A DNA stretch of 64,000 bases from Archilochus colubris. Taxonomy: Eukaryota; Chordata; Aves; Apodiformes; Trochilidae. Numbering within the stretch: position 1 is the stretch's first letter; each line of letters starts with the position of its first letter. The notes under the pieces were generated by a model that saw nothing but the letters and a program-made list of their open reading frames with translations, did no database searches and was not told the DNA's origin. Below, piece by piece: positions 26,782 to 38,913 of the stretch. The DNA lies in the NCBI GenBank assembly GCA_023079485.1, contig CM041085.1, positions 34,147,121-34,211,120 of the forward strand, written 5' to 3'. The position numbers and the translations under genes were made by a program.

Positions 26782-27876
26782 CTGTTGAGAATTAGAACAT
26801 TTTTTTTAAGTCCATAGAGCAGAATTTAGTTAACATCACTTGTATTATTTGTAAGAAAGCAACCAAAGATGTCTTGCCAGATGCAGTTCTTGAATTGTCA
26901 CATTGCAATATTGAAGCACTGCTTTAAAAAAGCAAAAACTTTCTGAATTACAGTTACTGAAAATACAGCTGTAAAGGTTTATCTGTACAAATCCAACAGT
27001 TATTGCAGTCATTGCCCAATATTTTTCAATATACCAAGCTCTGATCATTTATATGGGGGGCAGGAGAGGGTACAAAGGGGGGGATGGCAGATGAAGGAAA
27101 CAGGAGGAACAATCAGGCTGTATAAATCATAGTTATTTCACTACTTCAAGGCACCAGAAGCCCATACTACAAATATTACAGTTAAAAGTGTTTCCAAAAT
27201 TACTGTACCTCACATTATTCTTTCAAATTCCAGATTATCTTAGACACCCACAGAAAAAGCAAAGCACTTTTTTAGCCTGCAGTTTCTACTCTACAGTTAC
27301 TCATGTTAATTGATATCAAGTCAAATAAAATGAACCTTAATGGGAGCATACAGCTCACAAATACTACCTTTAGTCATCACTCAGCATAGAATGAGCTATC
27401 AATAGAAACAAACATTTACATCATAAGTATTTGTTACAGCTTTTAACCATTTTAGCATATGTCTGGAATTCAGTTTAGTCTAACTGCAACAGAACAGAGC
27501 TCATCAGAAACCACTGATGAGTGCATCATAAAGGCAGCTCTCCAAGGAAATCTGAAGCTGCTCCAACATCTTCAGCAGAAACTATCTATACCTTCCACAA
27601 AACATGTCATTTTCATGAGGTATTCTCTAGATGCTTTGTTTAAAACAAAAATAGCAGTGCCTCACTCACATCAGGACACAGGAACTGAGAGAATAGAGGA
27701 GAAAAAACTCTAATAACAGCATTAAAAGTATAATTTTCAAGTTGTATTAACTGCAGTCAGTTGCTTTATTAGTTGTTTTTTTTTTTGTAGAAAAGATGCA
27801 ATTCCTTTACAAAATGTAAACTAACTATTAAAATGGGAGCCAGTTCCCTAATCCAATAGCCTTGACAGCCACATAC
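26782..27876. other. UTRN intron, 1.1 kb
   Basis: AT-rich intron with a short G-rich patch at 27055-27085. No gene seen. Confidence 0.7.
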
Positions 27877-28082
27877 TTTCAGTTGTGCAAGAGCCCGACT
27901 GATCTCCTCGGTATTTCCCACGGTGACTATGAGTGACTTGAGCATCTGGTCAGTCGATACCAACCAGTCAGCCAGTTCAGTTGTAGTTTGGTCCAGATCA
28001 GCAGGTACAGAAAGTCCCAAAGCCTGCTGAGTCTGAACAGGAATTTCCAATGAAGATGATACTAGCACCACCTTTTGGATGT
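27877..28082 (-). CDS. UTRN: Utrophin exon 22 (dystrophin exon 51 counterpart; hinge and repeat 20 helix A)
   Basis: 206 bp against 233 in dystrophin exon 51, nine codons shorter, all in the hinge 3-like start. Acceptor CTGTTTCAG|ACATCC and donor CTGAAA|GTATGTG. Two bases complete the previous codon and it ends in phase 0. The protein begins [20 protein letters not shown] (hinge-like, rich in S/P/Q), then [20 protein letters not shown] (helix A with the conserved Trp) and [17 protein letters not shown]. Human utrophin has [15 protein letters not shown] and ADLDKTITELADWL here. Confidence 0.98.
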
Positions 28083-29258
28083 CTGAAACAGAGTTTTGGT
28101 TTTTTGTTAAAAAAAATCATGGTCACATGAGCAATTGTGGGAATTACAGATTTTGGGTTTGTTTTTTTTTAATTCTTATAACTATGCACCAGCATCTACA
28201 GAGAAAGCACAGCAAAAATTGTACCTGAGGCATTTTAACCATGAGAAACTAAGCAATGAGCAATTACTTTGGGGTGGTTTTTTGTTTGTTTGTGGGTTTT
28301 GCTTTGTTTTCTAAAAGGCTATTAATTATTGGACTGCATACCAAAGACTCACCCAAGTGATTTGGCCTAAATACAAAACCTAAAAGAGGAGAAATTGCCA
28401 AGGCAAAATGGCACAAGGCTAAACACCCTGACATGAATGGGAACTGATCTTTATTAAGCATAAAAAACCCAATCCTTTCAGTTTAAGATTTTCCAAAATT
28501 TTCTCTCACTTTTGTATTATGTGACAGAAAGGTTTTCCCCACTCTTGTCTCAGAACGTATTTAAGCATAAGCAAATCAAGTTACTCCAATAGATGCTTCA
28601 TGGACATGGCAATATACCACTGTCCTGTGAAGGGACAGATGCCTGCTACTTCACAACCCCATCCTTTCTGGTTTTTAACCTGACATTGCAAAGAGGTGAG
28701 GAATGAGCTTTACAGAAATATTCGCTCCAGGAGCTGTGTTTGGCTGTGTTCTAGTTCCAAGAAAACACTAAATTAAATCAAGGTGGAGCATGGAATACCA
28801 CTCATGTGCCTCAAGCAATGAAACTTACAAACACTTAACAAACACTCTCTATAAAAGGAAAACAAGCTGAATCACAGTTTTCAAAGCCTTAAGCAAAAGT
28901 TTACCTCCACTAAATTTTGCTTACCACTTAACCTCTACTAAAACATTCCTTCATTTCAGAACTCTTGTGGGAATCCCATAAGACTCCCCCAGTACTGAAC
29001 TGCAGAGTAACCTGCTCATGGCAGGGGGTAGGAACTGGATGATCAGTAAGGTCCCTTCCAGCCCTAGCCTTACTCTGATTCTTCCCTAACCAAATATCCC
29101 TTCTCTCTGCCATAGTAACATTAAGGTAGCCTCAAGTACAGCTGTGGGCAATATTTCTTATTTCCACTTGCCTTAAATTTGTAGGGAAGGTTTTCCTTTT
29201 TGGATTCTTTTTGACCACAAAGATTATATTCAGTGCAACCAAACAACTGCTCACTCAC
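28083..29258. other. UTRN intron, 1.2 kb
   Basis: Intron with a short forward CR1 tail at 29015-29082 and T/G-rich low-complexity stretches near 28150-28170 and 28271-28310. Confidence 0.7.
29015..29082 (+). mobile_element. CR1 LINE 3' tail fragment
   Basis: CTCATGGCAGGGGGTAGGAA, then CTGGATGATCAGTAAGGTCC and CTTCCAGCCCTAGCCTTAC, is the last part of a CR1 3' UTR in forward orientation. The terminal ATTCTATG units have degraded (CTCTGATTCTT). Very short and diverged. Confidence 0.85.
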
Positions 29259-29343
29259 CAGATGGCTTTGTCTGTGTAACAAGATGAGACTGCCGAACAA
29301 ATGACTCCAGTTCCCTCACTCTGTCAGGCACTTCCTTGAACAC
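29259..29343 (-). CDS. UTRN: Utrophin exon 21 (85 bp; remnant replacing dystrophin exons 48-50)
   Basis: 85 bp, the shortest exon here. Acceptor GGGCTTTAG|GTGTTC and donor CCATCTG|GTGAGTG. It starts in phase 0 and ends with one base, the phase of dystrophin exon 50 (109 bp). The protein is VFKEVPDRVRELESFVRQSH then LVTQTKPS. Human utrophin has ICREVPTTLKECIQEPSS at this spot. Dystrophin has two more exons (48 and 49, 288 bp) before its exon 50, encoding repeat 19. They are not present between 29344 and 30537, so repeat 19 is missing, as known for utrophin. The first residues resemble the start of dystrophin exon 48 as much as exon 50. Confidence 0.95.
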
Positions 29344-30537
29344 CTAAAGCCCAGCAGAGAATTAAAAAATAAAACCAGTAAAACAACTACTACTAGAAAA
29401 TAGTAATGGCTTATTAAAAGATAAAATTTTATACACAACGCTTGCTACAATGATGTAAAGATATACTCCTATGGTTTCTTTTCAAGATATCATTTAAAAA
29501 CAATAAAAATGCCAACAGGTACTCAGAGTTATTTCAACAAATCCCAGTGTCTTACCTAAATCTCAGAGGGAAATAAATGAACTGCTGTAGACAGGTTAAC
29601 ATGTTTTTACTGCCTAAGCATCAAAGCTATGACTTATCATTTGAGTACACTTTGAAGGAAAGACAATGCAAAGCATGATTTGTCACCATCAGTGACAGGA
29701 AAGTGGAGAAATACAAAATTAATTTTGAAAGAAAAAAATGTTACCACTACTGTGGCATTACTACCGTTACTATTGTAGTCACAACAGATTTGTCTAGTTA
29801 GCCTTTTAACAGCTTTTAAAAGGCAAGAAGGGGAATGGAATTCACAAAGCAGGGGAGGATATCCCCATTTTCATGGCTGATTAGCTAAAACTATATTTTT
29901 CTCTTTCACTGAAATATCAGAAATCCATTTGCCCAATAAATTCTTTACTCCTTGATCCACAATATGATCCCAAATAAATCAGTTCCTTTTTCTACTTGGT
30001 TGTCCAGGCTCTGCTTCAAAAAAAAGTCTGGTTTGCTCCAGCCAGTGACTTATTTTCTTCTAATACACTTGTCAATGAGATTGAACACTACAGTTTCTAT
30101 TTTGCAGCAGCTATACACAGGGAGAATCCCAGATACACTCAATAAGATTTTTTCACTAAGATTTACCACACCTTTGTTTGTTTTCCTTTTATCTGTTGCA
30201 AATATCCAATTTTCCTATACAGCAAAGATTTACTGTGATTTGTTATTAATTTCAAATTAATACATCACCGTGCACATCAAATAAGTGAAATACTTTTGAT
30301 CCAGCTGTTAAAAAGAAAGCACATACCACAGGAAACATACAAAAAAAAAAACCTAAGCTAACAAAACTAATTAATTCTGATGGACAAATACCCACCAGTG
30401 TTTTAACATAGACCTGGATTGGGACACTGCCTGAAAAGGACTGCATGGCATCCAAGACATTTTATATAAATACCAACCATTCTCAGTATACCACTATATT
30501 TCAAACGTCAGATACTCAATGCTGAGGAAATGCACAC
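29344..30537. other. UTRN intron, 1.2 kb, without repeat-19 exons
   Basis: I checked this intron for partners of dystrophin exons 48 and 49 (repeat 19) and saw none. The sequence is AT-rich throughout. Confidence 0.7.
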
Positions 30538-30687
30538 CTTATTCCACCTCATGTTGAGGGATTGCAGGCAATCAGAAAGTTTCTCTTTTTCCTGATGATC
30601 AACATTTTTATCCAAAAGCACTTCAGGTTCAGTTCTGTTCAGCCACTGCAGTTTGTCTCCCTGTACTTCCATCTGTACATTTAAGAC
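30538..30687 (-). CDS. UTRN: Utrophin exon 20 (dystrophin exon 47 counterpart; spectrin repeat 18 helices B-C)
   Basis: 150 bp, identical to dystrophin exon 47; phase 0 at both ends. Acceptor CCCTTTTAG|GTCTTA and donor AATAAG|GTGTGCA. The protein is VLNVQMEVQGDKLQWLNRTE then PEVLLDKNVDHQEKEKLSDC and LQSLNMRWNK. Human utrophin matches with MEVHAEKLKWLNRTE and NMTWNK. The upstream exon joins through a GC donor, and the reading frame across the junction matches the human protein without a gap. Confidence 0.97.
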
Positions 30688-32141
30688 CTAAAAGGGAGAG
30701 AAGAGTTTTAGACAAAGCAAAACGCAGACATATGTAAGTGTGGTAGGAAAACTTTTCTTTAACTCAAATATTTAGAAATTTCCTTTGAAATATAACATCC
30801 TCTATTTTGGTTTCTATGCTCTATCTAGAAATCATTAATTCATTTATTCAAATATCACATACATTCCTAACTGGAAAAAACCACAAAACTGCAAGTAGAT
30901 GAAGCACCTATACAGCTTCATGTCATGTACACTAATTCTCATCTCACAAAATACTTCTGTTCATCAAATTATTCCTACATTTATTCCTGACTGATCAGTT
31001 AGCACATGTTATCCTCACTTTGCTATGCCAGCCTTTAATAATAGCTCACCTTTCCTAAGCTCTCTTAATTATCATCATCATACCCCTTCTCAATGTTCAT
31101 TACTTGGCTAGACAAAACAAGGCAAGGTCTGGGTCCCTCTGCAGATTAGAAGTTCTTCCTAAAAAGCCCAGCATTCTTATTCAGTACCTGTTTATTGCAA
31201 ATTCACCTTTCCTTAATAGATGGGACCAAAACTGCACACACATTCCTGCTTTCAGTGGGCTAAATTGGTACTTACAAATTCCCTACCAACATTTGTCTAG
31301 CAAATTCTGCTCTTCTGCCTGCCTTATTCCACTCCTACCTTTCACTTCAGGTATCTATATTAAGATAAGTGACAAGAATAATTGAACTTTCATGGTTGTC
31401 AGACATCCAATACTCAACTGACATTAGACTATTTGTTTAGGCAAACATAACTGCAACTACTTTACATCATTTATGTTCAAGTCTTCCTACCTGACTTAGA
31501 CTAACAAAGGTTGTTTTAAAATTAACTAATTTTTTAAAAACTGAGCAAGCAGGTATGTTGGATTGAATACTTCTTCCATTCCTTTAGGATTCCAGAAACA
31601 TTCTCTTTCACACATTTTACAAACTGAAGATATTTTGTTGTCAAGCCAGACACAAAATAAACAGGAAAACCACACACATGCATATGCACACAAATTGCTG
31701 ACTTCATCACTTGAAATGACCAAAACCCTTACAGTTTAAAAAGGAGGTTAAAGAAAATCTTACACAGGTAATAAAGTATTAAAGGTGCCCCATAAATGGA
31801 GCAACTATGCCTACTTACCATTTAAAGCTTATTGGCTTTTTGCTGACATTCTGACAACTAGAAAGTTGACCTGAGGACATCATCTCCAATGAAGTTCTCC
31901 TACCTAAATTTTTATCAGTTGTACTTATCTTTCTCACTCTCTGGCTAGATAACACTGTCTACTAAATCCAACTTCATTACAAAACACATCTTGTCTAAGT
32001 CATACCACAAAACTGACTCACACAAACATAATAATTCTTTGACTATTTACAGTGTGAAAATTCCCCTCTCCAAAAGCCACGTCCAGATACTTTGCACAAG
32101 ACTTAGATGTGCAGCTACAAGGACACACTAATTGATCTTGC
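30688..32141 (-). other. UTRN: GC-AG intron of UTRN, 1.45 kb
   Basis: This intron starts GCAAGAT after exonic GAGTTACAG and ends CCTTTTAG. GC-AG introns are a known minor class of U2 introns that need a strong exon/donor match, and CAG|GCAAGA fits that rule. No in-frame GT donor nearby gives the expected protein. The region near 31180-31270 weakly resembles very old reverse CR1; otherwise nothing is seen. Confidence 0.9.
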
Positions 32142-32277
32142 CTGTAACTCTCGCAACTTTTCTTCATGGTTGAATGTAAATCTTGAGTCCAGAGCATTTT
32201 CTACGTTTTCCAACCAACAACGCAGCTCATCAAGCTTCTTTCTGTACTCTATAAGCTGCTGATTCTCTCCTCTTAGC
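32142..32277 (-). CDS. UTRN: Utrophin exon 19 (dystrophin exon 46 counterpart; spectrin repeat 18 helix A)
   Basis: 136 bp, 12 fewer than dystrophin exon 46. Acceptor CCTTTTTAAG|GCTAAG; donor CAG|GCAAGA with GC in place of GT. The first base completes the previous codon and it ends in phase 0. The protein LRGENQQLIEYRKKLDELRC then WLENVENALDSRFTFNHEEK and LRELQ carries the helix A tryptophan. Human utrophin has the related [20 protein letters not shown]. The GC donor is supported by exact colinearity with the human junction (ELR then DLT.EMEV; here ELQ then VLNVQMEV). Confidence 0.96.
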
Positions 32278-33366
32278 CTTAAAAAGGAAAACAAAAAATC
32301 CACATGCATTTCTGCAGTGAGCACAACATGTCAGTCCTACATTACCCCTGTTGTGACATAGTCACATGTTTTGCAGCTGTTGGAGCATCTTTAAAGGGTT
32401 CATTTTAGTATTCAAAGTATTCTATCCTCATCATTAAAATGAAAGATACTTTGAACCACCTTACAAATACATATATTTCGGTACCAAAGCCAAAAAATAG
32501 ACTTTTAAAAGTCTGCAGTGACGGTATGACAACACCTTCAGGCCTAATAATTGTAAGGTAATACAAGGTGAAAGTACTAGAAATTTCCCTAAAAAGCTTC
32601 AAGGGAAAAATTCCCTACATCATACAAACATTTCATGGAAGCTCTCAGACTAAATACTTTTAAAAAATCATATTAACATTTCTAAATGAATCAGGAGTTG
32701 ATTAAAAAAACCAACTCTATAGATAGCCTCCAAAAGTAACCATTCATTCCAACCCTTACACATTTTTAGCAGTAAGAATAGAGATTTGACCATATATTCA
32801 CAGATACACTGAAAGTTCATATATTTATCTCGAACAACCTTTCTGTTTGATGTTGAAGTAAATTGAAGGCTATTTCAAAACAGATTTCCATTTTGTTCAG
32901 AAAATAGATGGTAAAATGGATTAAATTACTTCAAACACAGACTTAAAGACCTTTTTTAAATTGTTTTGTGGAAATCCAAGGACAACAAAAGTGTTTCAGT
33001 TAGTTTATATTTGACAATGTAAAAACAGAAATCGAACTTCTTACAGTTCAGCTTTGGCCAGAGAAAGAAACTGAGCATTCCTCCCTAAAAAGCCTGGCTT
33101 AGCAATGAAATTATTATTTTGAAAACAAAGGAAAGTCACAAGAATCTTTTAGGCTGTCATTTGTTGAGTTGTGTTAAGCACAGACTCGCTAAGCAGTCAG
33201 TTGCAGATGCATTTATGAGAAATCAGTTCAAAACAGAGGTCTGAATGTCAGGGAAATTTGGATTAACAACAGTGTGCAATAGAACACACTATCTTCTCCC
33301 AGAGTCTAAATGAGATTCTCCTCATCACATCTGGTCAGACATACAAATTTCTGATTAACTTATTAC
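32278..33366. other. UTRN intron, 1.1 kb
   Basis: AT-rich, no feature recognised. Confidence 0.65.
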
Positions 33367-33542
33367 CTCTGTTGTCTGTCTGTGACCTCCATGGTGATGG
33401 CTTTCCAGCGCCTATTCAGTCCTGCCAGCTTCTCCTGCAGGAAGCTCCCATCTGTAGCAGAGAGTTTCTGTATAATCCCTTCCCCAGTTCTGTTCAGTGC
33501 TGAAACACTGGTCTGATGGCTGCTGACTCCCTCTTCGAGTTC
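33367..33542 (-). CDS. UTRN: Utrophin exon 18 (dystrophin exon 45 counterpart; spectrin repeat 17 helices B-C)
   Basis: 176 bp, identical to dystrophin exon 45. Acceptor TTTCTGACAG|GAACTC and donor CAACAGAG|GTAATAA. It starts in phase 0 and ends with two bases of an Arg codon. The protein [20 protein letters not shown] then [20 protein letters not shown] and [19 protein letters not shown] keeps the helix C RRW. Human utrophin has [20 protein letters not shown]. In dystrophin, R16-R17 bind nNOS; utrophin is reported not to. Confidence 0.97.
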
Positions 33543-34868
33543 CTGTCAGAAACATAGAAGCCAGTCTGAATTTTATCACTATCTTAAAGTGATTTTGATC
33601 TGTGGCTTATAACTTGCAGGGCAAATCCTAGGTGCATATTATTTCACCAAAACAGACACTTAAAGCCATTTTACTTAAAATCAGATGCTGCTGATTTAAA
33701 TTAGTAAGAGTCTGTTGTTAAACATAGTTCAATTTTCTAATGAGTGCCAAAGAGATAATGACACAGAGTAGCCCACTGAATACAACTTAGGATCACAAAA
33801 AGTTATTTAAACCACCAGTGCTAGAATCTACATCTGATTTCTTTCCTCTTAACATACAGCACTTTCTAGCAGTGCTAAGAGATGGTATGGCTTTTTATGA
33901 ACTAGTTCTTTTAACAAGCTATGCCCCTGACTATTTCTGTTACTTAACAGTATTTTAGCCAGGATAATTATGGCTATGCTGCCAGGCTCCCCAGACCTCA
34001 CAGAAAATCCATGAAAGTACAGGAAGTTGGAAGGTATCAGAATCATATCTTCAAATATACCTAACAGCTACACTATTCTTACATTGTTAGTCAAAATTTC
34101 TTTGCAAGTAGACCAGGAATAAGATGGTTCAAGAAAGATAAGGAAAATGTCCTAGAATAAAACCCCAAGGAGCAAGAGGGATAAAATACAAACTGTATGT
34201 CAGGTAGAACACACATTTCTTCAGCAAAGGATACCTAACTCTTGGATAAGCATTGTTCCCCCCCCCCTAAACAAAAAAACCCCTGATCCCTAAAGTTAGG
34301 TTTTCTCCTTAAATGCAAATGAAGTATTTTAGCTAAAGAGAAAAGTCTTGTCTTCCATAATGATGAGCTAGAAAAACACCAGGGAATTAAATTCAGAACT
34401 GAAGTCTTAAACAATCAAACCTAAGACATCTGAAACTGGCATCTTCTGTTTCTAGGTTGTTTATAAAAGGCAGATTTATCAAAATATTTGGGGGAGAGGG
34501 GAGAGGAGAGGTTCTAATGGGTCCATTTTTTAATTACAGGTAGAAAGCGAAATAATATCCTGGATTTCTTAACAATGTATTTTCAAAGCTGTAATGAAAT
34601 ATATAACAACTAAGATTAATTATGCCCACATTTGAATTATCAAGTTATCTCAAACCCACCTACTGAGTCACCATAAAACCCCATACTATAAGGAGTTGAA
34701 ATCTTTTGAAGCAGCATTTTAAACTGCAATTGAAAAGAAATTTTAAGAGTTGCCACTTGAACTATGATTGCACAGCCTCATTTCAAATCTATATGTCTAT
34801 ATAGAAGAATTTTAGACAAAAGTCACCCTTTTTCCAGCTTGCTCATTTTCTGCACAAATCTTACATAC
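33543..34868. other. UTRN intron, 1.3 kb (intron 44 equivalent)
   Basis: In dystrophin and utrophin a short isoform (Dp140/Up140) starts in or near this intron. I saw no GC-rich island or first exon here. A C run of about ten bases lies at 34258-34267. Confidence 0.6.
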
Positions 34869-35019
34869 CTGCTGATGCAGCTCAGCTGCCTGCAGCTCCA
34901 GGCTGCCATCTGGACCACGGGCATCAGCTAATAACACTTCAGCTTCTGTTATCCAGTGGGAGAGGTCATTGAGATCACAGTGGAACTGCCTCCATGCCTC
35001 AATTGCTCTGTCAAAGCAA
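34869..35019 (-). CDS. UTRN: Utrophin exon 17 (dystrophin exon 44 counterpart; spectrin repeat 17 helix A)
   Basis: 151 bp, three more than dystrophin exon 44. Acceptor TTGTTTTCAG|TTGCTT and donor CAGCAG|GTATGTA. The first base completes the previous codon (TG|T, Cys) and it ends in phase 0. The protein [20 protein letters not shown] then [20 protein letters not shown] and [10 protein letters not shown] is nearly colinear with human utrophin ([20 protein letters not shown]). FDR and WITEAE are also shared with dystrophin. Confidence 0.98.
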
Positions 35020-38000
35020 CTGAAAACAAAGCATTGTAAAATTACCCAAAACGTTTCTGTGAAATTGATAGGATTCCTACTCCAGTGAGTAGAGACTTTG
35101 CTTGAAAAACAGAAAGGGTAACACACACCCTGGTTAGCAAAGCCCCAGTACTGAAGGCTTCCTGACACAGCAGCAGCTGATACAAGCCAACAGCAGAGAC
35201 TGTCATTAAATTCCAGATGAAGGAAAAGAGGGCAGTCCTAGGCAAACTTTTGTTTCTATCACTTAAAAAAATAAAGATTGATTAGCTGCATCAAATTGGC
35301 CTGCAGAACCCTTTTTTTCTTCATTATAAAACCATTCAGATATCAGACAGGATGGAACATGAAATATGATTAATTGCTCATTTTTAATTTTTTTTTAATT
35401 CATAAACCATGGGGTGCTGGTGCATGGAATTTAAAAAGTGAAGGTGATTTTGATTATATAGCACTGACTGTACTAGGAGAGGGCCCACATAAGTAGGTCT
35501 CATGCAATTTAATCACACAAAAACTTACCAGGCATTTCATTATTATTACCATCTTTGCAACCTCAACTTAATACGTAGCTTAACTTGAAGGGCAACATTT
35601 TCTAGCATGGAACAGGTTGAATTATCACAGTTAGGAAGTTGTTTTTAACTAAAATGAGATTTCTACTATGTTAATGAACTAACAAAAACAGCCCATGAAT
35701 GTTAGATAAGAAAACTATGTCAGAAAGGCATAAAAAGAGTAGCTTGCCTTCTACTTGTTCATTGCTAGCTCAGTACTACAAAGTTAATAGGGCAAGTGTT
35801 TCAAATGATAGAAGGCTTGAGATAAACAAGAAATCTACATCAGTGCTAACAGACTGGATAATATCTCATCCCAACCTAATAAAATGCCTTCTTTAAAGAC
35901 ACAGGAGGCCAGGTCTTCTGTTGAGAGGACTCCCTAATGTGATAGAGGCAAGATCTCACCTTTCCCATTATTTTTGTCTTCAACCAGAAAGACTTTCCAA
36001 CAGAAAAGACCGTAAGGTTACTTCTTGTATACAGATGCAATTAGAAATCAGTAGTATAATATCAAAGATATCCAAACCCAAACTTTAAAGACCTACTATT
36101 GCATCTATTATCTCACTAATTAAATTCAACAATTCCCAAAATCTTCTGGTGTGATTATTTTCATCACAATTTTCTCATTTTATGAAGACACAAATATTTC
36201 TTGGCCCAATAGGGTTATTTTATTATTCTTCACGTGAGCCAGTCATAATAAGAAAGGTAGCCTTAAAAATCTTTGACCCTGCTGTCTAGTTCTACCATTT
36301 AGTTTTCAGCACACATCTCAATTCTCTACACTAAACCCCAAAATCTCATTCTAGATGTAGACTGACCCCAAATTTCATTCTCCTTTTAATTATTTCTCAA
36401 GTACATTTTAGTGTAGCTTAATATATTGTTTCATTATATTATCTCATTCCACATTTTATGAGAAGAGATATTTTAAGTACTTTAAATAGTTTAAGACTAT
36501 TTTATTGTCTTTCTTCAAATTTAATGTTTCTGGGGAGTTTTGAATACATGGCTTTTCCAGCATCCAGAATTTAAAACTTTTGAGAATGCTTTAAAAGCTT
36601 TAACTCCTCCTGTTTGTTGTGAGCCTTCAGTTCCATCAATATTTTGAGCAACAAGACAAAATTTCATTTTGAGTTTGAGCCAGATGCAAATGCTGCTGTT
36701 TAACTAAAGACTGACTTAGCTGAAACATAAAAGTACCACTGTCCTGTCACTAGAGCACTGAGACCTGGTTATTCCTTGCCTCCTTTACAGAAATCCACTT
36801 GCTTCAAAACCACAGCTAAGCCCCAAGTCACAAACACGTTTAGCACTGATGGAAAGACCAGAGCAGAAGCAGCAGAACTAGAGAACCAGCACTGTCACAA
36901 CTGCTCAAACCATTACGTCCATACATGTGTTTTACTACATATTTTCAAGTCAAACTGAAGCCTAACAGTTCAGTCCAACACAAAAGCTTTGGTAAACACA
37001 GTTCAATTCGACTTGTGCTTGGCCAGTTTAGAGCTTTTTTCAAAAGTTTAACTACTTAGCTGCCACTATCACAAAATCATAAGCACCTCTGAATTAAATC
37101 AATATCTTGCTACAGACTTGAGATACTGTTTCTAGTAATTCTGTCAAAATCTCTCCCTAATCCAAAAAGAGAAAAAATCCAGAGATTACATGAGATTGTC
37201 CTTCTTGCTTATACCTAGGGCAACACAAGGAAAAGTAAGAATAAACTTGATTTTAAAAATCTTCTTAGTAACAGAATGAGTATAAAAATACTAATGCATA
37301 GATACAGCATTTTAATATTGATACTAATATTCTCTTCATTAATCAAAGGATATCCTTTTATTAAAACAGGAGCACTTAATATAATCAGGAAGCTACATAC
37401 CATTTTATCTTAAGTTGTTAGTCTAGTAATCCCTTTGGTTTGCATACAGTAATATTGCACCCAGTATTGTTCCCATGTAGATGCAAATCTTTAAAAACTT
37501 CATGAAGTTCAAGATTAATTTGTATTCAGTGAACCAACTGAGGAAGTAATTTGTTGCATTTTGACAGTTTATTTAATAAGCATTGAACTTACTCTTTGAT
37601 ACACTTGTCTTTTTCAGTGATTCAGTGACAGGTTTCTGGTTAACCCTTGATAGTTAATGAAATATGTAGTGAATGAAATTGTACTTACACTTATAGAGGG
37701 AAAATACTAGCTAAAGCTTTTCAATTAAGTAACAGAGGGGGAAAAGGCACGACTAAAGTTTAGTGTGTACTAGACCTATGGAGACAATAAAATGGGTGCG
37801 TGCATGTAAATTCAGATGGGCAGCAGATTCTGGAGCTGTTGTCTCCAAACATAGCAGGTGACCACAGCAGCTAGCAAGAGCACAGAAAGTGGTACCCAGC
37901 TGGCACCACTACTTGCTTTCAAATTAAAAATCATCAAAACAATATTCCCTGCTGAGTTATTAGAAATCTTGGGGATTCCCTGATCAGTGGGCAGAACTTC

Positions 38001-38740
38001 TTGAAGACTCTGCCCAAACAATACCAACCAAATTTTACATTCCTACACATACACCAGTGCTTTAGAAATTAAAATCACCAGCTTATGTAACACACTCTTC
38101 CTCAAATATCTCTTCAAAATACACTACCAACTGTGTTTCATGTAAGAGTTCTGGCACTAAAAAGCAAGTGAAGATGGCTAAGACATTACTTTATGCTCTA
38201 CAGAACATAAGTTAATTTACGTAAGTGAAATTACAGCTATTTGATCTTTTTGGAAAGGAAATAGAAAGTACATTTTTCTTAAGCATCGATTTCAATATTC
38301 TCTTGCTCTCTCAACCACAAAATTTTCTAATATGGTCATCCCTCATCTTCAATTATTTACAACAGAGACTACTGGCAACTATCATACTTGCTCTATTTTA
38401 AAAAACCCATCTCAAAATCTACCCTCCATCAAAAGTAGCCTCAAATTGTTAAAAGATGTCTTACTCAACATTTTTTTTCTAGAACTTTGCTTTGTGATAC
38501 CTTGAAAAAAAAAACCCAACTGTTTTATAAGCACAATGTTCTATTTTATCAAGTAAAACCAATCAGCTTCATAAAAACACCCAGACCACAGTTAGCACAC
38601 ACTGACTGTTTCAACATTCAACAGTTCTGGCAGTTATTAAAGCTGATTAATTCCAAACTCTTCACCATTAAGGTACACTTACTTTTAAGTATATAAAATA
38701 TTTAGCATGTGGTCACAGAAGCCAAACATCCTTGACTTAC
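35020..38740. other. UTRN intron, 3.7 kb
   Basis: AT-rich intron without recognisable exons or recent mobile elements. Open frames near 37812-38027 (hydrophobic, minus strand) have no splice context and are treated as chance. Confidence 0.65.
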
Positions 38741-38913
38741 CACTTACGATCGTTGTACATTCTATTAATTCTATCCCATTCTGCATTCAACTGGGTTAAT
38801 GCATCTCCTATTTGTATTGCCTCAGGTCCAGATGCTTCTAAAATAACATCAGGCTGCTTCTCATGTATGACCGCAATCTGATCCCCGAGTTTATCCAAAA
38901 TATCTTTTATATT
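38741..38913 (-). CDS. UTRN: Utrophin exon 16 (dystrophin exon 43 counterpart; spectrin repeat 16 helices B-C)
   Basis: 173 bp, identical to dystrophin exon 43. Acceptor GTGCTTTCAG|AATATA and donor CGTAAGTG|GTAAGTC. Starts in phase 0 and ends with two bases. The protein [20 protein letters not shown] then [20 protein letters not shown] and [17 protein letters not shown] is very close to human utrophin ([20 protein letters not shown]). A second GTAAGT lies 7 nt inside the exon end (38746-38747); using it would break the frame, and the outer site gives the conserved length. Confidence 0.98.

Noticed and set aside
31180..31270. Very old reverse CR1 piece (GGGACCAAAACTGCACACAC region)
   Set aside because: The similarity is too short and diverged to call by eye.
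33543..34868. Up140/Dp140-type promoter in the intron 44 equivalent
   Set aside because: Searched because of the known isoform; no island, exon or distinctive motif was visible.
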